In this document: one piece after another, positions 31,758 to 40,453 of the stretch | Position numbering within the stretch: position 1 is the first letter of the stretch | Layout: every line of letters starts with the position of its first letter | Assembly: GCF_013376005.1 (NCBI RefSeq) | Contig: NZ_JABMJK010000011.1 | Span: forward strand, 1-64,000 | DNA length: 64,000 bases | Direction: 5' to 3' | From: Duganella sp. SG902 | Lineage (GTDB): Bacteria; Pseudomonadota; Gammaproteobacteria; Burkholderiales; Burkholderiaceae_D | Position numbers and translations under genes: made by a program | Notes under the pieces: model-generated | Databases searched by the model: none | What the model was told of the DNA's origin: nothing | What the model saw: the letters and a program-made list of their open reading frames with translations, nothing else

Positions 31758-33695
31758 TTAATGCGCCGCCGGCGCGGTTCCATCGGTGCCGCCGCCAAGA
31801 TAGGCTTCGATCACTTTGGGATCACTTTGCACGGCCGCCGGTTTGCCTTCCGCGATCTTCTGGCCGAAGTCCAGCACCGTCACGGTGTCGGACAGCGCCA
31901 TCACCACGTCCATGTGGTGCTCGATCAGGATGATGGTGATGCCGTGGTCGCGGATCTTGCGGATGATGGCCATCAGCTCCTTGATGTCCGGCGCCGTCAG
32001 GCCTGCCGCCGGTTCGTCCAGCAGCAGCAGGCGCGGATTCAGGCCCAGCGCGCGCCCTATCTCCAGCAGGCGCTGTTTGCCGTACGGGAGGTTGCGCGCC
32101 TCCTCGTTGGCCAGGTCGGACAGGCCGACGAATTCCAGGATGCTGGCCGCGCGCTCGCGCGCTGCTTTTTCCTCCCGCCTGTAGCGCGGTGTTTGCAGCA
32201 TCACGTCCAGCACATTCGATTTGAAGGTGTTGTGCAGACCGACCAGCACGTTCTCGGTGGCGGTCATTTCGCCAAACAGCTGGACGTTCTGGAAGGTGCG
32301 CGCCACGCCGCCCAGCGCGATCTCGGACGGCGTGCGGCCGGAGATGACCGCGCCGGAGAACGCCACCTTGCCGGCGGTCGGCTTGTAGATCCCGGTCAGC
32401 ACGTTCATCATGGTGCTCTTGCCGGACCCGTTAGGGCCGATCAGGCCATGCACCGAGCCCTGGACCACGTTCAGGTCCACCTGGTTCAGCGCTTTCAGGC
32501 CGCCGAATTGCATCAGGATCCGGTCGACCTTGAGCAGGCTGTCGCCGGCCTTGCCGCCCTCCGCGTGGGCGAATGGCTCCACGCCCGTCGACTGCACGGC
32601 CTTGGCGTGCACCGCGCCGCGCCCCATCAGGCCTAGCAGGAAGCCGACAATACCGTCCTGCAGGTAGTAGACGACGAACAGCGTCATCAAGCCGAAGATG
32701 GTCAGGCGCCAGTCGACGATGTTCTCCAGTTTGAACGAGAACGCCGCCATGCCGATGGTGGCGATCAGCGGCACCAGCACCCCACGCAGCGTGGAGCGCT
32801 TGCGCGCGATCGCCAGCGCGGAACCGATCACGCCCAGCACCGCCGCCGCGACGGCGATCTTGCGGAACAGTTCAATGTCCGCCAGCAGGCTGGGAAGCAT
32901 CACCACGATCAGCGCGCCGATCAGCGAACCGGAACGGGTCTTGCGCCCGCCCATGATCACCGCCAGCAGGAACAGGATGGTCAGCTCGAAGTTGTAGGTG
33001 TTGGGCGAGATGTATTCTTCCGAATAGGCGTACAGGCTGCCCGCCAGCCCGGCAAAGCCGGCGCTGATGATGAAGGCGTACACCTTGTAGCGGTACACGG
33101 ATACCCCCATGCAGTCGGAAGCGATCGGGCTGTCGCGCAGCGCCTCGAACGCGCGCCCCAGGTTGGATTTGAGGATGCGGTGCACCACCACCAGCGACAC
33201 CACCATCAGCGCCGCCACCATGTAGTAGTACTGCACCTCGCTCAGCTTCTGGCCGAACAGCACCGGCTTGGAGATCTTGATCCCCATCGGCCCCTCGGTC
33301 AGGAAGGTCATTTCGTTGATCAGGATCTGGATGATGGTGCCGAAGGCCAGCGTCACCATGGCCAGGTACGGCCCCGTCACGCGCAGCGCCGGCAGCGCGA
33401 GGATGGCGCCAAACACCGCCGCGCCAACCACGGCGGCCGGTATCGCCACCCAGAACGGCGCGCTCATTTTAAACACCAGCACACCCGTGACGTACGAGCC
33501 GATGCCGAACAGCCCCGCATGCCCCAGCGACACCTGCCCGGTGTAGCCGACCACGATATCGAGCCCGAACAGCAGGATGGCGTAGATCAGGATCGTTTCG
33601 AACAAATGGATGTAATAAGGATTCGGTATCAGCGTCGGGTACAACGCCAGTACCGCCAGCCCCGCCACGCTTGCCGCGACAATTGTCTTCTTCAT
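31758..33695 (-). CDS. livMG: LivM-LivG fusion: ABC permease joined to ATPase
   Basis: A 645-residue fusion. Residues about 1-355 are a LivM permease with 8-10 membrane segments and the family loop GYTGQVSLGHAGLFGIGSYV; the coupling region ALRDSPIASDCMGVSVYRYK is present. After a linker (VEPFAHAEGGKAGD) residues about 385-640 form LivG: ILMQFGGLKALNQVDLNVVQ, Walker A GPNGSGKSTMM, signature-region NLPYGKQRLLEIGRAL, Walker B LLLDEPAAGL. Both halves look complete, so this is a genuine fusion and not a missed stop. It locks permease and ATPase at 1:1. It lies three bases after livH. Confidence 0.92.
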   Translation of the reverse strand: MKKTIVAASVAGLAVLALYPTLIPNPYYIHLFETILIYAILLFGLDIVVGYTGQVSLGHAGLFGIGSYVTGVLVFKMSAPFWVAIPAAVVGAAVFGAILALPALRVTGPYLAMVTLAFGTIIQILINEMTFLTEGPMGIKISKPVLFGQKLSEVQYYYMVAALMVVSLVVVHRILKSNLGRAFEALRDSPIASDCMGVSVYRYKVYAFIISAGFAGLAGSLYAYSEEYISPNTYNFELTILFLLAVIMGGRKTRSGSLIGALIVVMLPSLLADIELFRKIAVAAAVLGVIGSALAIARKRSTLRGVLVPLIATIGMAAFSFKLENIVDWRLTIFGLMTLFVVYYLQDGIVGFLLGLMGRGAVHAKAVQSTGVEPFAHAEGGKAGDSLLKVDRILMQFGGLKALNQVDLNVVQGSVHGLIGPNGSGKSTMMNVLTGIYKPTAGKVAFSGAVISGRTPSEIALGGVARTFQNVQLFGEMTATENVLVGLHNTFKSNVLDVMLQTPRYRREEKAARERAASILEFVGLSDLANEEARNLPYGKQRLLEIGRALGLNPRLLLLDEPAAGLTAPDIKELMAIIRKIRDHGITIILIEHHMDVVMALSDTVTVLDFGQKIAEGKPAAVQSDPKVIEAYLGGGTDGTAPAAH

Positions 33696-33698
33696 GGA

Positions 33699-34589
33699 TC
33701 AGACCTTTTTGATGGCGGCTTTGCCGAACAGGCCGGACGGCTTGATCGCCAGCACCAGCAACAGCAGCAGCAATCCCGGCACTTCCTTGTAGCCGGTGGA
33801 GATGTAGTAGCCGGTGGTGGTTTCCGCGATGCCCAGTATCAGGCCGCCGACGATGGCGCCAACGCCCGAGGTCAGGCCGCCGATGATCGCCACCGCGAAC
33901 GCCTTCAGTCCGAGCGAGGCGCCCATGGTGGCGCCGGTCAGCGTGAGCGGCGCCACCAGCACGCCGGCAAAGGCGGCGACGGCGGACGACAGCGCGTACG
34001 AGAAGGTGATCACCATGCCGGTGTTAATGCCCATCAGGCCCGCCGCGTCGCGGTCGTTGGCGGTGGCCACCACCGCCTTGCCGTAGATGGATTTGCGGTT
34101 GAAGATTTCCACCGCCGCCATGATGGCCAGCGCGCCCAGCACCACCGCCACCTGCATCGGCTGCACGTTGGCGCCGAGGATCTGGAATGGCGCCGAGTCC
34201 AGCGGTGACGGGAAGGTCAGGTCGTCCTTGCCCCAGATGTTCTCCGCCACGTTCTTGAAAATGATCGCCAGCGCGATGGTGGACATGATCCAGCCGAATT
34301 CCGACTTGATCTTGATGGCCGGCCGCACGCCGATCCATTCCACCAGCATGCCTTGCAGCGCGCCGAACACGATCACCAGTGGAATCATCAGCAGGTAGCC
34401 CATGTAAGGGCCGCCGTGGATGTTCCCCACCAGGCTGAGGCCCACCAGCGCGCCGAGCATGAGCGATTCTCCCTGCCCGAAGTTGAGCGTGCCGGAGGTG
34501 GCGAAGGTGAGCTGGTAGCCGAAGGCGATCACCGCGTAGATCATGCCCAGCGCGATGCCGCTGAACACCAGTTGCAACAGGATTTCCAT
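33699..34589 (-). CDS. livH: Branched-chain amino acid ABC permease LivH
   Basis: A 296-residue inner-membrane permease with about eight membrane segments. Characteristic blocks are LQLVFSGIALGMIYAVIAFG, SGTLNFGQGESLMLGAL, NDRDAAGLMGINTGMVITFS (ATPase-coupling loop) and LGLKAFAVAIIGGLTSGVGA. The frame is open upstream to 34640, but the second of two adjacent ATGs (34589) is chosen because CGGGG lies six bases before it and the longer version adds an unlikely polar leader. Second gene of the liv operon, about 70 bases after livK. Confidence 0.92.
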   Translation of the reverse strand: MEILLQLVFSGIALGMIYAVIAFGYQLTFATSGTLNFGQGESLMLGALVGLSLVGNIHGGPYMGYLLMIPLVIVFGALQGMLVEWIGVRPAIKIKSEFGWIMSTIALAIIFKNVAENIWGKDDLTFPSPLDSAPFQILGANVQPMQVAVVLGALAIMAAVEIFNRKSIYGKAVVATANDRDAAGLMGINTGMVITFSYALSSAVAAFAGVLVAPLTLTGATMGASLGLKAFAVAIIGGLTSGVGAIVGGLILGIAETTTGYYISTGYKEVPGLLLLLLVLAIKPSGLFGKAAIKKV

Positions 34590-34659
34590 CATTTTCCCCG
34601 ATAAGAAAATGGCCAGGCTTGCGTCAACAAGTCTGGCCACTGTGCGGCGCTAGGCGGCC

Positions 34660-35817
34660 TTACTTGGCATGTACGACCTTGCCGTCCTTGACTTCACCGA
34701 ACACGGTGATGTCGGCGGTGATGGCTTCGTGATCGTCCTTGCTGTACGGCTTGTCGTAGGTGGTGACCACGCCTTCGACTTTCTCGTTCAGGTTTTCCAG
34801 CGCCGCCTTCACTTTCGGGCCTTCGGTGGTGCCGGCCTGCTTGATGGCGGCGGCCAGCAGGTAGATCGAGTCGTAGCCCTGCGCGGCCGACACCGGCGAC
34901 GGCATGCGCCCTTGCGGCGGGTTGTAGGCCTTGATGTAGGCGTCGATGAAGGCCTTGCGCTTGGGCGTGTTCGGCTCCTGGATGAAGGTTTGCGGCATGC
35001 GGGTGCCGTTGCCGTTTTTGCCGGCGTTGTCGATGAAGTTGGCCATCGACAGGGTCCAGCTGCCGATCAGCGGCACTTTCCAGCCCAGTTTTTCCATGCC
35101 GTTGGCGATCTGCGCCAGTTCAGGCCCGATGCCGTAGGTGAGCACCACCTCGGCGCCGGCCTGCTTGGCCTTCAGCAGCTGGGCCGTCATGTCGACGTCC
35201 TTGATGTTGTACTTCTCGACCGCCACCGCTTTCATGTTTTTGCTGGTCAGGACCTTCTCCAGGTCTTCGCGACCGAGCTGACCGTAGTTGGTGGAGTCGG
35301 CCAGGATGGCGACCTTCTTGAATTTGCGGTTGTCCACCGCTTCCTTGATGATCATCTGCGACTGAATCTGGTCGCTGGCGGAGTTGCGGAAGATGTAGTT
35401 CTCCGGTTCCTTGGCAAACTGCTGGGTGATGACGGAGCCGGTGGCCACGTTGTTCATCACCGGGATCTTGGCGTCCTGGTAGAAGCGCTGCGAGGCCAGC
35501 GCCACGCCGGTGTTGATGTAGCCGACGGTGGCCACCACGCGTTCCTTGTTGATCAGCTCCTGCGCGATTTGCACGCCGCGCTCGTTCTTGGCTTCGTCGT
35601 CGCGCTCGATCAGCTGGATCTGGCGGCCCAGCAGGCCGCCCTTGGCGTTGATCTCCGCCACCGCCAGCTTGACGCCGTCGCGCATCGACACGCCCATCGG
35701 CGCGGAGCCGCCGGTGAAGGGACCGGACACGCCGATCTTGATGGGATCAGCCGCCTGGGAGGCAGCCGCGAAACCGAGTGCTACACCTGCAACGAGCAAT
35801 TTCAACTTGAAATTCAT
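34660..35817 (-). CDS. livK: Branched-chain amino acid periplasmic binding protein
   Basis: A 385-residue type I periplasmic binding protein with a signal peptide (about 1-22, ending AAASQA). Family blocks: DPIKIGVSGPFTGGSAPMGV, NAKGGLLGRQIQLIERDDEA, VVATVGYINTGVALASQRFY, and YILAD-like ILADSTNYGQLGREDLEKVL. It captures the substrate for the LivHMGF transporter. The ligand may be a branched-chain amino acid or another amide; sequence alone does not decide. It is the first gene of the operon. The spacer upstream carries a TGTAG/CTACA inverted repeat. Confidence 0.92.
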   Translation of the reverse strand: MNFKLKLLVAGVALGFAAASQAADPIKIGVSGPFTGGSAPMGVSMRDGVKLAVAEINAKGGLLGRQIQLIERDDEAKNERGVQIAQELINKERVVATVGYINTGVALASQRFYQDAKIPVMNNVATGSVITQQFAKEPENYIFRNSASDQIQSQMIIKEAVDNRKFKKVAILADSTNYGQLGREDLEKVLTSKNMKAVAVEKYNIKDVDMTAQLLKAKQAGAEVVLTYGIGPELAQIANGMEKLGWKVPLIGSWTLSMANFIDNAGKNGNGTRMPQTFIQEPNTPKRKAFIDAYIKAYNPPQGRMPSPVSAAQGYDSIYLLAAAIKQAGTTEGPKVKAALENLNEKVEGVVTTYDKPYSKDDHEAITADITVFGEVKDGKVVHAK

Positions 35818-35888
35818 GTGCCATCTCCTGTTTATACAACGCTTTTATAGTAGTCGTACGCTGGAAAGTCGCCCCATCGGGAAATCAT

Positions 35889-35908
35889 TGTAGGTTAGTA
35901 GAACTACA
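35889..35908. promoter_or_regulatory. Inverted repeat upstream of the liv operon
   Basis: TGTAG-N10-CTACA, with an inner TAGT-N3-ACTA, lies about 72-91 bases upstream of livK. Its minus-strand sequence TGTAGTTCTACTA closely resembles TGTAGTTCTGCTACA upstream of the amylase, so both may bind the same or a related regulator. Confidence 0.35.
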
Positions 35909-35944
35909 TCAGCAACAGATACATGTGCGGCATCGCAGCAAGGA

Positions 35945-36487
35945 TTACATGCCCGGCGTGGCGCGCTTGAGGGCGCGGTTGGCGAAGCGCATCTGGGTTT
36001 CGGACAGCGCCTCGTTGCGCTCGAAGCCCATGGAACCGTCGCGCAGGCCGATGGCCATGGCCATCACGGCTTCCGGATATTCCAGGTCGGCGGCCTTTTC
36101 GATCCAGCGGCGCGCGGCCAGTTCGTCGCGCTTGACGCCTTCACCGCTGAGATAGAGTTTGGCCAGCGCGTACATGGCGGCCGGGGTCTGGCGGTTGGCG
36201 GCGAATTGCAGCCAGTGCGCGGCGGCCTTGGGGTCGCGCGCGACCGCCATGCCGTTCTGGTACATCATGCCGAGGTAGTAAGCGGCTTGCGCGTCGCCTT
36301 TTTTGGCGGCGCCGCTGAACAGTTCAAAGGCGCGCGGCAGGTTGGCCGGCACGCCCTCGGCGCCGCGCAGGTACAAGCGCCCCTCTTCCACCGGCCCGGC
36401 CGACGCGGGCAGCGTCAGCGCCAGGCCGGCCGCCAGCAGGGTGGCGCCAGCGGCGCGCGATATGGTGAGCAGGCGCCGGATCTTCAT
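35945..36487 (-). CDS. Secreted Sel1-like repeat protein
   Basis: A 180-residue protein with a signal peptide (about 1-30, ending LPASAG) and about three Sel1-type TPR repeats: RAFELFSGAAKKGDAQAAYY, LGMMYQNGMAVARDPKAAAH and AMYALAKLYLSGEGVKRDEL. Such repeats mediate protein-protein contacts, often in envelope or signalling complexes; no partner is evident. Its ATG overlaps the stop of the nucleotidase gene by four bases (36484-36487), so the two are translationally coupled and may work together. Confidence 0.85.
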   Translation of the reverse strand: MKIRRLLTISRAAGATLLAAGLALTLPASAGPVEEGRLYLRGAEGVPANLPRAFELFSGAAKKGDAQAAYYLGMMYQNGMAVARDPKAAAHWLQFAANRQTPAAMYALAKLYLSGEGVKRDELAARRWIEKAADLEYPEAVMAMAIGLRDGSMGFERNEALSETQMRFANRALKRATPGM

Positions 36488-38481
36488 TTGCTTAAATCGA
36501 TGGCGTAGAGGGCAAAGCCCTTGCCGCCGCCATCGTCCTGTTTGAGCTGGGACACGCCGGCCAGGCCGGCTTCGCGCGCGAGGTCGAGCAGGCCCGGGGC
36601 GGAATGGAAGACCACAGCCCCCTTGGTCGCCACCGGCGCGAAACGCCAGCTGCGGGTGGCGCCGTTGCGGGCACGGGTCAGCTGTTTGGCTTTCTGGATG
36701 TAGGCGATCAGCACCTCGCGGCTGGAATCCGGCGCGGCGATCACGGTTTTGCCGCCATCCAGGCCGGGAAAGGCGCCGCCGCCGGCGGCGCGGTAGCTAT
36801 TGGTGGCGACCAGGAATTCCTGCGTCGTCGCCAACGGCGCGCCACGGTACCGCAAGTCGACGATGCGCTGCCCCACCGGCTGGGTGACGTCGATCTGGTA
36901 GCTCACGTCGGCGCTGGTCAGCATGTCGAAGTTGAAGCCGTAGACCGCGCTGTTGACCAGCTCCTGCTGCGCGCCGTTGGCCGGATCGATGCGGTTGAAG
37001 CGCTCGGCCGATTTCTCCAGCCAGGCCTTCAGGCCGGCGCCGTCGAGCTTCACGGCGTGCAGCGCGTTCGGGTACAAATACAGGTCGGCGGCGTTATTCA
37101 GCGCCACGGGGCCCGGCTTGACGTCGGTGTAGTCGGCCACGCCGGCCGCGCCGGTCTTGAACGGCGACGCCATCGACAGCACCGGCAGCGCCGCATACCG
37201 CGGCAGGTTGGCCTTGACGTAGTCCTGCACGTACGCCGTCTGCGCCTGGTTCACCAGCTGAATGGCGCTGATGTCGCCAACGTCGGCAAAGTAGCTGCTC
37301 ATGCGGAAATCGCTGGTTCCCACCGGCGTTTTCACGTAGTTGATGGTGGCGGCGTGTTCGTCGGCCACCAGCGGCGCGATCGAGGGATCGGCGGCGACGT
37401 AGCCGCCATCTTTCTGCCTGGTGCCGCGCGCCTCCACCGTGGTGCGGCTCTTGTCGACCACCCAGCGCGTGCCGTCGTGCCTGAGATGCAGGCCAATCAC
37501 GCCGAGATGCTTGCCCCACAGGCTGGCCATCACGGTCGGCACGCCGAAGACCGTGCCCTTGGCCTTGTCCACGCCCGGCAGGTTGAAGGCGGCGCGCTGG
37601 CTGGCCGCATCCGGGAATGGCAGGTGCTCATGGCCGATCAACATGGCATCGATGCCCGGCACCTGCGCCAGATGGTAGTTGGCGTTTTCCATCTCCGGCG
37701 TGTAGGGCGCGCCGTCGATGCCGCCATGTGAAATGGCCACCACCAGGTCCGCCCCCTCGGCGCGCATGCGCGGGATGTACTTCAGCGCCGTCTCGCGCAC
37801 GCCTTCCGCGTACACCTTCCCGGCCAGCCATTGCTTGTCCCACGACAGCACACCCGGCGGCGCGAAGCCGATGATGCCGACCCTGATGGTCACCGTCACC
37901 GGTTTGCCGTCCGCGCCGGTGGCGGCGATCTGGCGCCGCAGGATGCGGTACGGCGCGAACAGCGGCTGGCGCGTGCGGGCGCTGTAGATATTCGCCAGCA
38001 CGATCGGGAAGTTCGGGCCGGCGCAGCGCGGCGCGTCGGCCGGCACGCCGTCGACGTCGAAATGGCTGCCGGTGACCTGGTTCAGGTACGGCAGCCCATA
38101 GTTGAATTCATGGTTGCCGACGCCGGCGCCGTCCACGCCGAGCGCGTTCATGGCTTTGTAGATGGCCAGCGTGTCGCCGCAGGCGGCCGGCTTGACCAGC
38201 GCCTGGTAATCGGCCAGCGCCGTGCCTTGCAGGGCGTCGCCGTTATCGAACAGCAGATTGTTGGGGTATTCGGCGCGCGCCTGGCGGATCAGGGTGGCGG
38301 TGCGTTCCAGGCCGATGGCAGGATCGGCCTGCAGCTTGTAATAATCATAACTCAGCACGTTGGCGTGCAGGTCCGAGGTCTCCAGCAGCGCCAGCGTAGC
38401 CTCGGTGCCGCCCTGCGGCACACTGGCGCAGGCGGTCAGAAAAACGGGCAACAGGAGGCAGGCGCGGTGGTCTGGGCGCAT
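36484..38481 (-). CDS. cpdB: Bifunctional 2',3'-cyclic-nucleotide phosphodiesterase / 3'-nucleotidase
   Basis: A 665-residue metallophosphoesterase with a lipoprotein signal (FLTACAS, Cys about 18), so probably a membrane-anchored periplasmic enzyme. Metal-binding motifs are in order: LLETSDLHANVLSYDY (DxH), LLFDNGDALQG (GDxxQG), GVGNHEFNYG (GNHE), VVAISHGG and IGHEHLP. The C-terminal 5'-nucleotidase domain (from about 400) has AVKLDGAGLKAWLEKSAERF and YRGAPLATTQEFLVATNSYR followed by AAGGGAFPG. It degrades extracellular cyclic nucleotides and nucleotides for phosphate and nucleoside salvage. CpdB is the best fit of the family. Confidence 0.9.
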   Translation of the reverse strand: MRPDHRACLLLPVFLTACASVPQGGTEATLALLETSDLHANVLSYDYYKLQADPAIGLERTATLIRQARAEYPNNLLFDNGDALQGTALADYQALVKPAACGDTLAIYKAMNALGVDGAGVGNHEFNYGLPYLNQVTGSHFDVDGVPADAPRCAGPNFPIVLANIYSARTRQPLFAPYRILRRQIAATGADGKPVTVTIRVGIIGFAPPGVLSWDKQWLAGKVYAEGVRETALKYIPRMRAEGADLVVAISHGGIDGAPYTPEMENANYHLAQVPGIDAMLIGHEHLPFPDAASQRAAFNLPGVDKAKGTVFGVPTVMASLWGKHLGVIGLHLRHDGTRWVVDKSRTTVEARGTRQKDGGYVAADPSIAPLVADEHAATINYVKTPVGTSDFRMSSYFADVGDISAIQLVNQAQTAYVQDYVKANLPRYAALPVLSMASPFKTGAAGVADYTDVKPGPVALNNAADLYLYPNALHAVKLDGAGLKAWLEKSAERFNRIDPANGAQQELVNSAVYGFNFDMLTSADVSYQIDVTQPVGQRIVDLRYRGAPLATTQEFLVATNSYRAAGGGAFPGLDGGKTVIAAPDSSREVLIAYIQKAKQLTRARNGATRSWRFAPVATKGAVVFHSAPGLLDLAREAGLAGVSQLKQDDGGGKGFALYAIDLSK

Positions 38482-38606
38482 GGACGGTACGGCTCGGGTT
38501 AAGTTTCAGGCTGCAACATTCTATCCGTTTTGTGGCTTAAATGGCAGGATTTGGCGGCACCCGGGCTTGCTGCGGTGCGGTACTGGGAGAGCGTAGCCGC
38601 TTACGG

Positions 38607-38612
38607 TATAAT
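38607..38612 (+). promoter_or_regulatory. Possible -10 element of prfB
   Basis: TATAAT lies 38 bases before the prfB ATG in the spacer with the divergent nucleotidase gene. No convincing -35 hexamer sits 16-18 bases upstream, so this is only a half promoter. Confidence 0.35.
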
Positions 38613-38649
38613 CCAAGGTTTGATTTCAGCCTTAGAAAAGAAGAAAACC

Positions 38650-39754
38650 ATGGAAGCCGAACGCATCAACGCCCTCACCTCCCTGCTCGCCGACCTGACC
38701 ACGCGCGAAGCCGAACTTCGGAGGTATCTTTGACTTCGATCGCAAAGTCGACAAGCTCGAACAGGTAAACGGCGAGCTGGAAGATCCCGCGGTCTGGAAC
38801 GATCCGAAGAAAGCCCAGGAGCTGGGCAAGGAAAAGAAATCGCTGGAGGCGGTGGTGTTCGCGCTCACCAAGGCCGACGCCGACCTGAAGGACATGGCCG
38901 ACCTGATCGAGATGGCCAAGGAAGAAGGCGATGACGACACGCTGGAAGCGCTGATCGTCGACGCGGAAGAAGTCCGCAAAGTCATCGAAGGCATGGAGTT
39001 CCGCCGGATGTTCAACAATCCGATGGACCCGAACAACTGCTTCATCGACATCCAGGCCGGCGCCGGCGGCACCGAGGCGCAGGACTGGGCCTCCATGCTG
39101 CTGCGCCAGTACCTGCGCTATTGCGAACGCAAGGGCTTCAAGGTCGAGGTGATGGAGGAATCCGAGGGCGAGGTGGCCGGCATCAAGACCGCCACCCTGA
39201 AAGTGGAAGGCGAATACGCCTACGGCTTCCTGCGTACCGAGACCGGCGTGCACCGCCTGGTGCGCAAATCGCCGTTCGACTCGGCCGGCGGCCGCCACAC
39301 CTCGTTCGTGTCGCTGTTCGTGTACCCGGAAGTGGATGATTCGATCGACATCGAGATCAATCCGGCCGACCTGCGCATCGACACCTACCGCGCGTCGGGC
39401 GCCGGTGGTCAGCACATTAACAAGACCGACTCCGCGGTGCGTCTGACCCACGGCCCGTCGGGCATCGTGGTGCAGTGCCAGAACGACCGCTCGCAGCACC
39501 GCAACAAGGCCGAGGCGATGGAAATGCTGAAGGCCAAGCTGTACGAGCTGGAACTGCGCAAGCGCATGAGCGAGCAGCAGAAACTGGAAGACTCCAAGAC
39601 CGACGTCGGCTGGGGCCACCAGATCCGCTCCTATGTGCTGGATCAGTCGCGCATCAAGGACTTGCGCACCAACTTCGAGACCGGCAACACCAAGGGCGTG
39701 CTGGACGGCGACCTGGACGACTTCATCTCCGCTTCGCTCAAACAAGGCGTGTAA
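38650..39754 (+). CDS. prfB: Peptide chain release factor 2 with programmed +1 frameshift
   Basis: RF2 terminates translation at UGA and UAA. Frame 0 runs from the ATG at 38650 for 27 codons to an in-frame TGA at 38731; a +1 shift at CTT-TGA then continues to 39754, giving about 367 residues, the normal RF2 length. The SPF codon-recognition motif (LVRKSPFDSAGGRHTS) and the catalytic GGQ (RASGAGGQHINKTDSAVRL) are present. The TGA stop makes RF2 control its own synthesis. It is followed by a HAD gene after three bases and then lysS, a common betaproteobacterial order. Annotation that ignores the shift would start it too late. Confidence 0.97.
38719..38733 (+). promoter_or_regulatory. Programmed +1 frameshift site of prfB
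   Basis: The sequence CGGAGGTATCTTTGA contains an internal Shine-Dalgarno-like GGAGG a few bases before the slippery CTT and the UGA stop, the arrangement known from E. coli RF2. When RF2 is scarce the ribosome slips onto the +1 frame (skipping the T at 38731) and makes full-length protein. Confidence 0.93.
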
Positions 39755-39757
39755 TCC

Positions 39758-40426
39758 ATGACCAAGCGTGCATTCATCTTCGACATGGATGGGACCATTG
39801 TCGACAATATGTCCTTCCACGTGAAATCGTGGCTGGAGTTTTTCCAGCGCCGCGGCCACGTGGTCGATGCGGATGAATTCTTCCGCAACACCGCCGGCCG
39901 CCAGGGTCATGAAATCATGAGCACCTACTTTGGCAAGCAGTTGACCAAGGAGGAAAGCGCGGCCCTCGATTTCGAGAAGGAAGAACTGTACCGCGAGATG
40001 TACGCGCCGCACCTGGCGCCGACCACCGGCTTCATCGACTTCATCACGCGCGCCAAGGCGGCCGGTGTCACGCTGGCCGTGGCCACCGCCGCGCCGGTCG
40101 AGAACATCGACTTCACGCTGGACGGGCTGGATCTGCGCAAGGAATTCAGCGCCATCGCCGGCGCCGCCGACGTGGCGCGCGGCAAGCCGAATCCGGACGT
40201 GTTCCTGCTGGCGGCCGAGCGCGCGGGCGCCCTGCCGGCCGACAGCATCGTGTTCGAAGACGCGCCGCTGGGCGTGGAGGCGGCGCGCCGCGCGGGCATG
40301 CGCGCCGTGGTGCTGACCACCACTTTGCCGGCTGAAGCGTTCAAGGAGTTCGACAACGTCATCGCCGTCGTGCGCGACTTCAGCGAGCTGGATGTGGAAG
40401 AACTCTTCGCATCCGCCACCAACTAA
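39758..40426 (+). CDS. HAD-superfamily phosphatase (beta-phosphoglucomutase-like)
   Basis: A 222-residue cytosolic hydrolase. Motif I is FIFDMDGTIVDN (nucleophile and acid/base Asp), motif II the Thr/Ala stretch LAVATAAPVEN, motif III Lys in ARGKPNPDVFLLAAERAG, motif IV IVFEDAPLGVEAARRAG. The alpha-helical cap inserted after motif I (about 18-85) is the C1 type found in beta-phosphoglucomutase and phosphoglycolate-like phosphatases. The substrate is likely a small phosphorylated sugar or metabolite; no closer call is safe. It lies between prfB and lysS, three bases after prfB, and is probably co-transcribed. Confidence 0.9.
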   Translation: MTKRAFIFDMDGTIVDNMSFHVKSWLEFFQRRGHVVDADEFFRNTAGRQGHEIMSTYFGKQLTKEESAALDFEKEELYREMYAPHLAPTTGFIDFITRAKAAGVTLAVATAAPVENIDFTLDGLDLRKEFSAIAGAADVARGKPNPDVFLLAAERAGALPADSIVFEDAPLGVEAARRAGMRAVVLTTTLPAEAFKEFDNVIAVVRDFSELDVEELFASATN

Positions 40427-40453
40427 ATCATCACCTCAACAAAAGTAAAGACC

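Noticed and set aside
38652..38852. prfB starting late at an internal ATG (38852)
   Set aside because: It would lose the conserved N-terminal domain; the frameshift site and correct total length show the real start at 38650.
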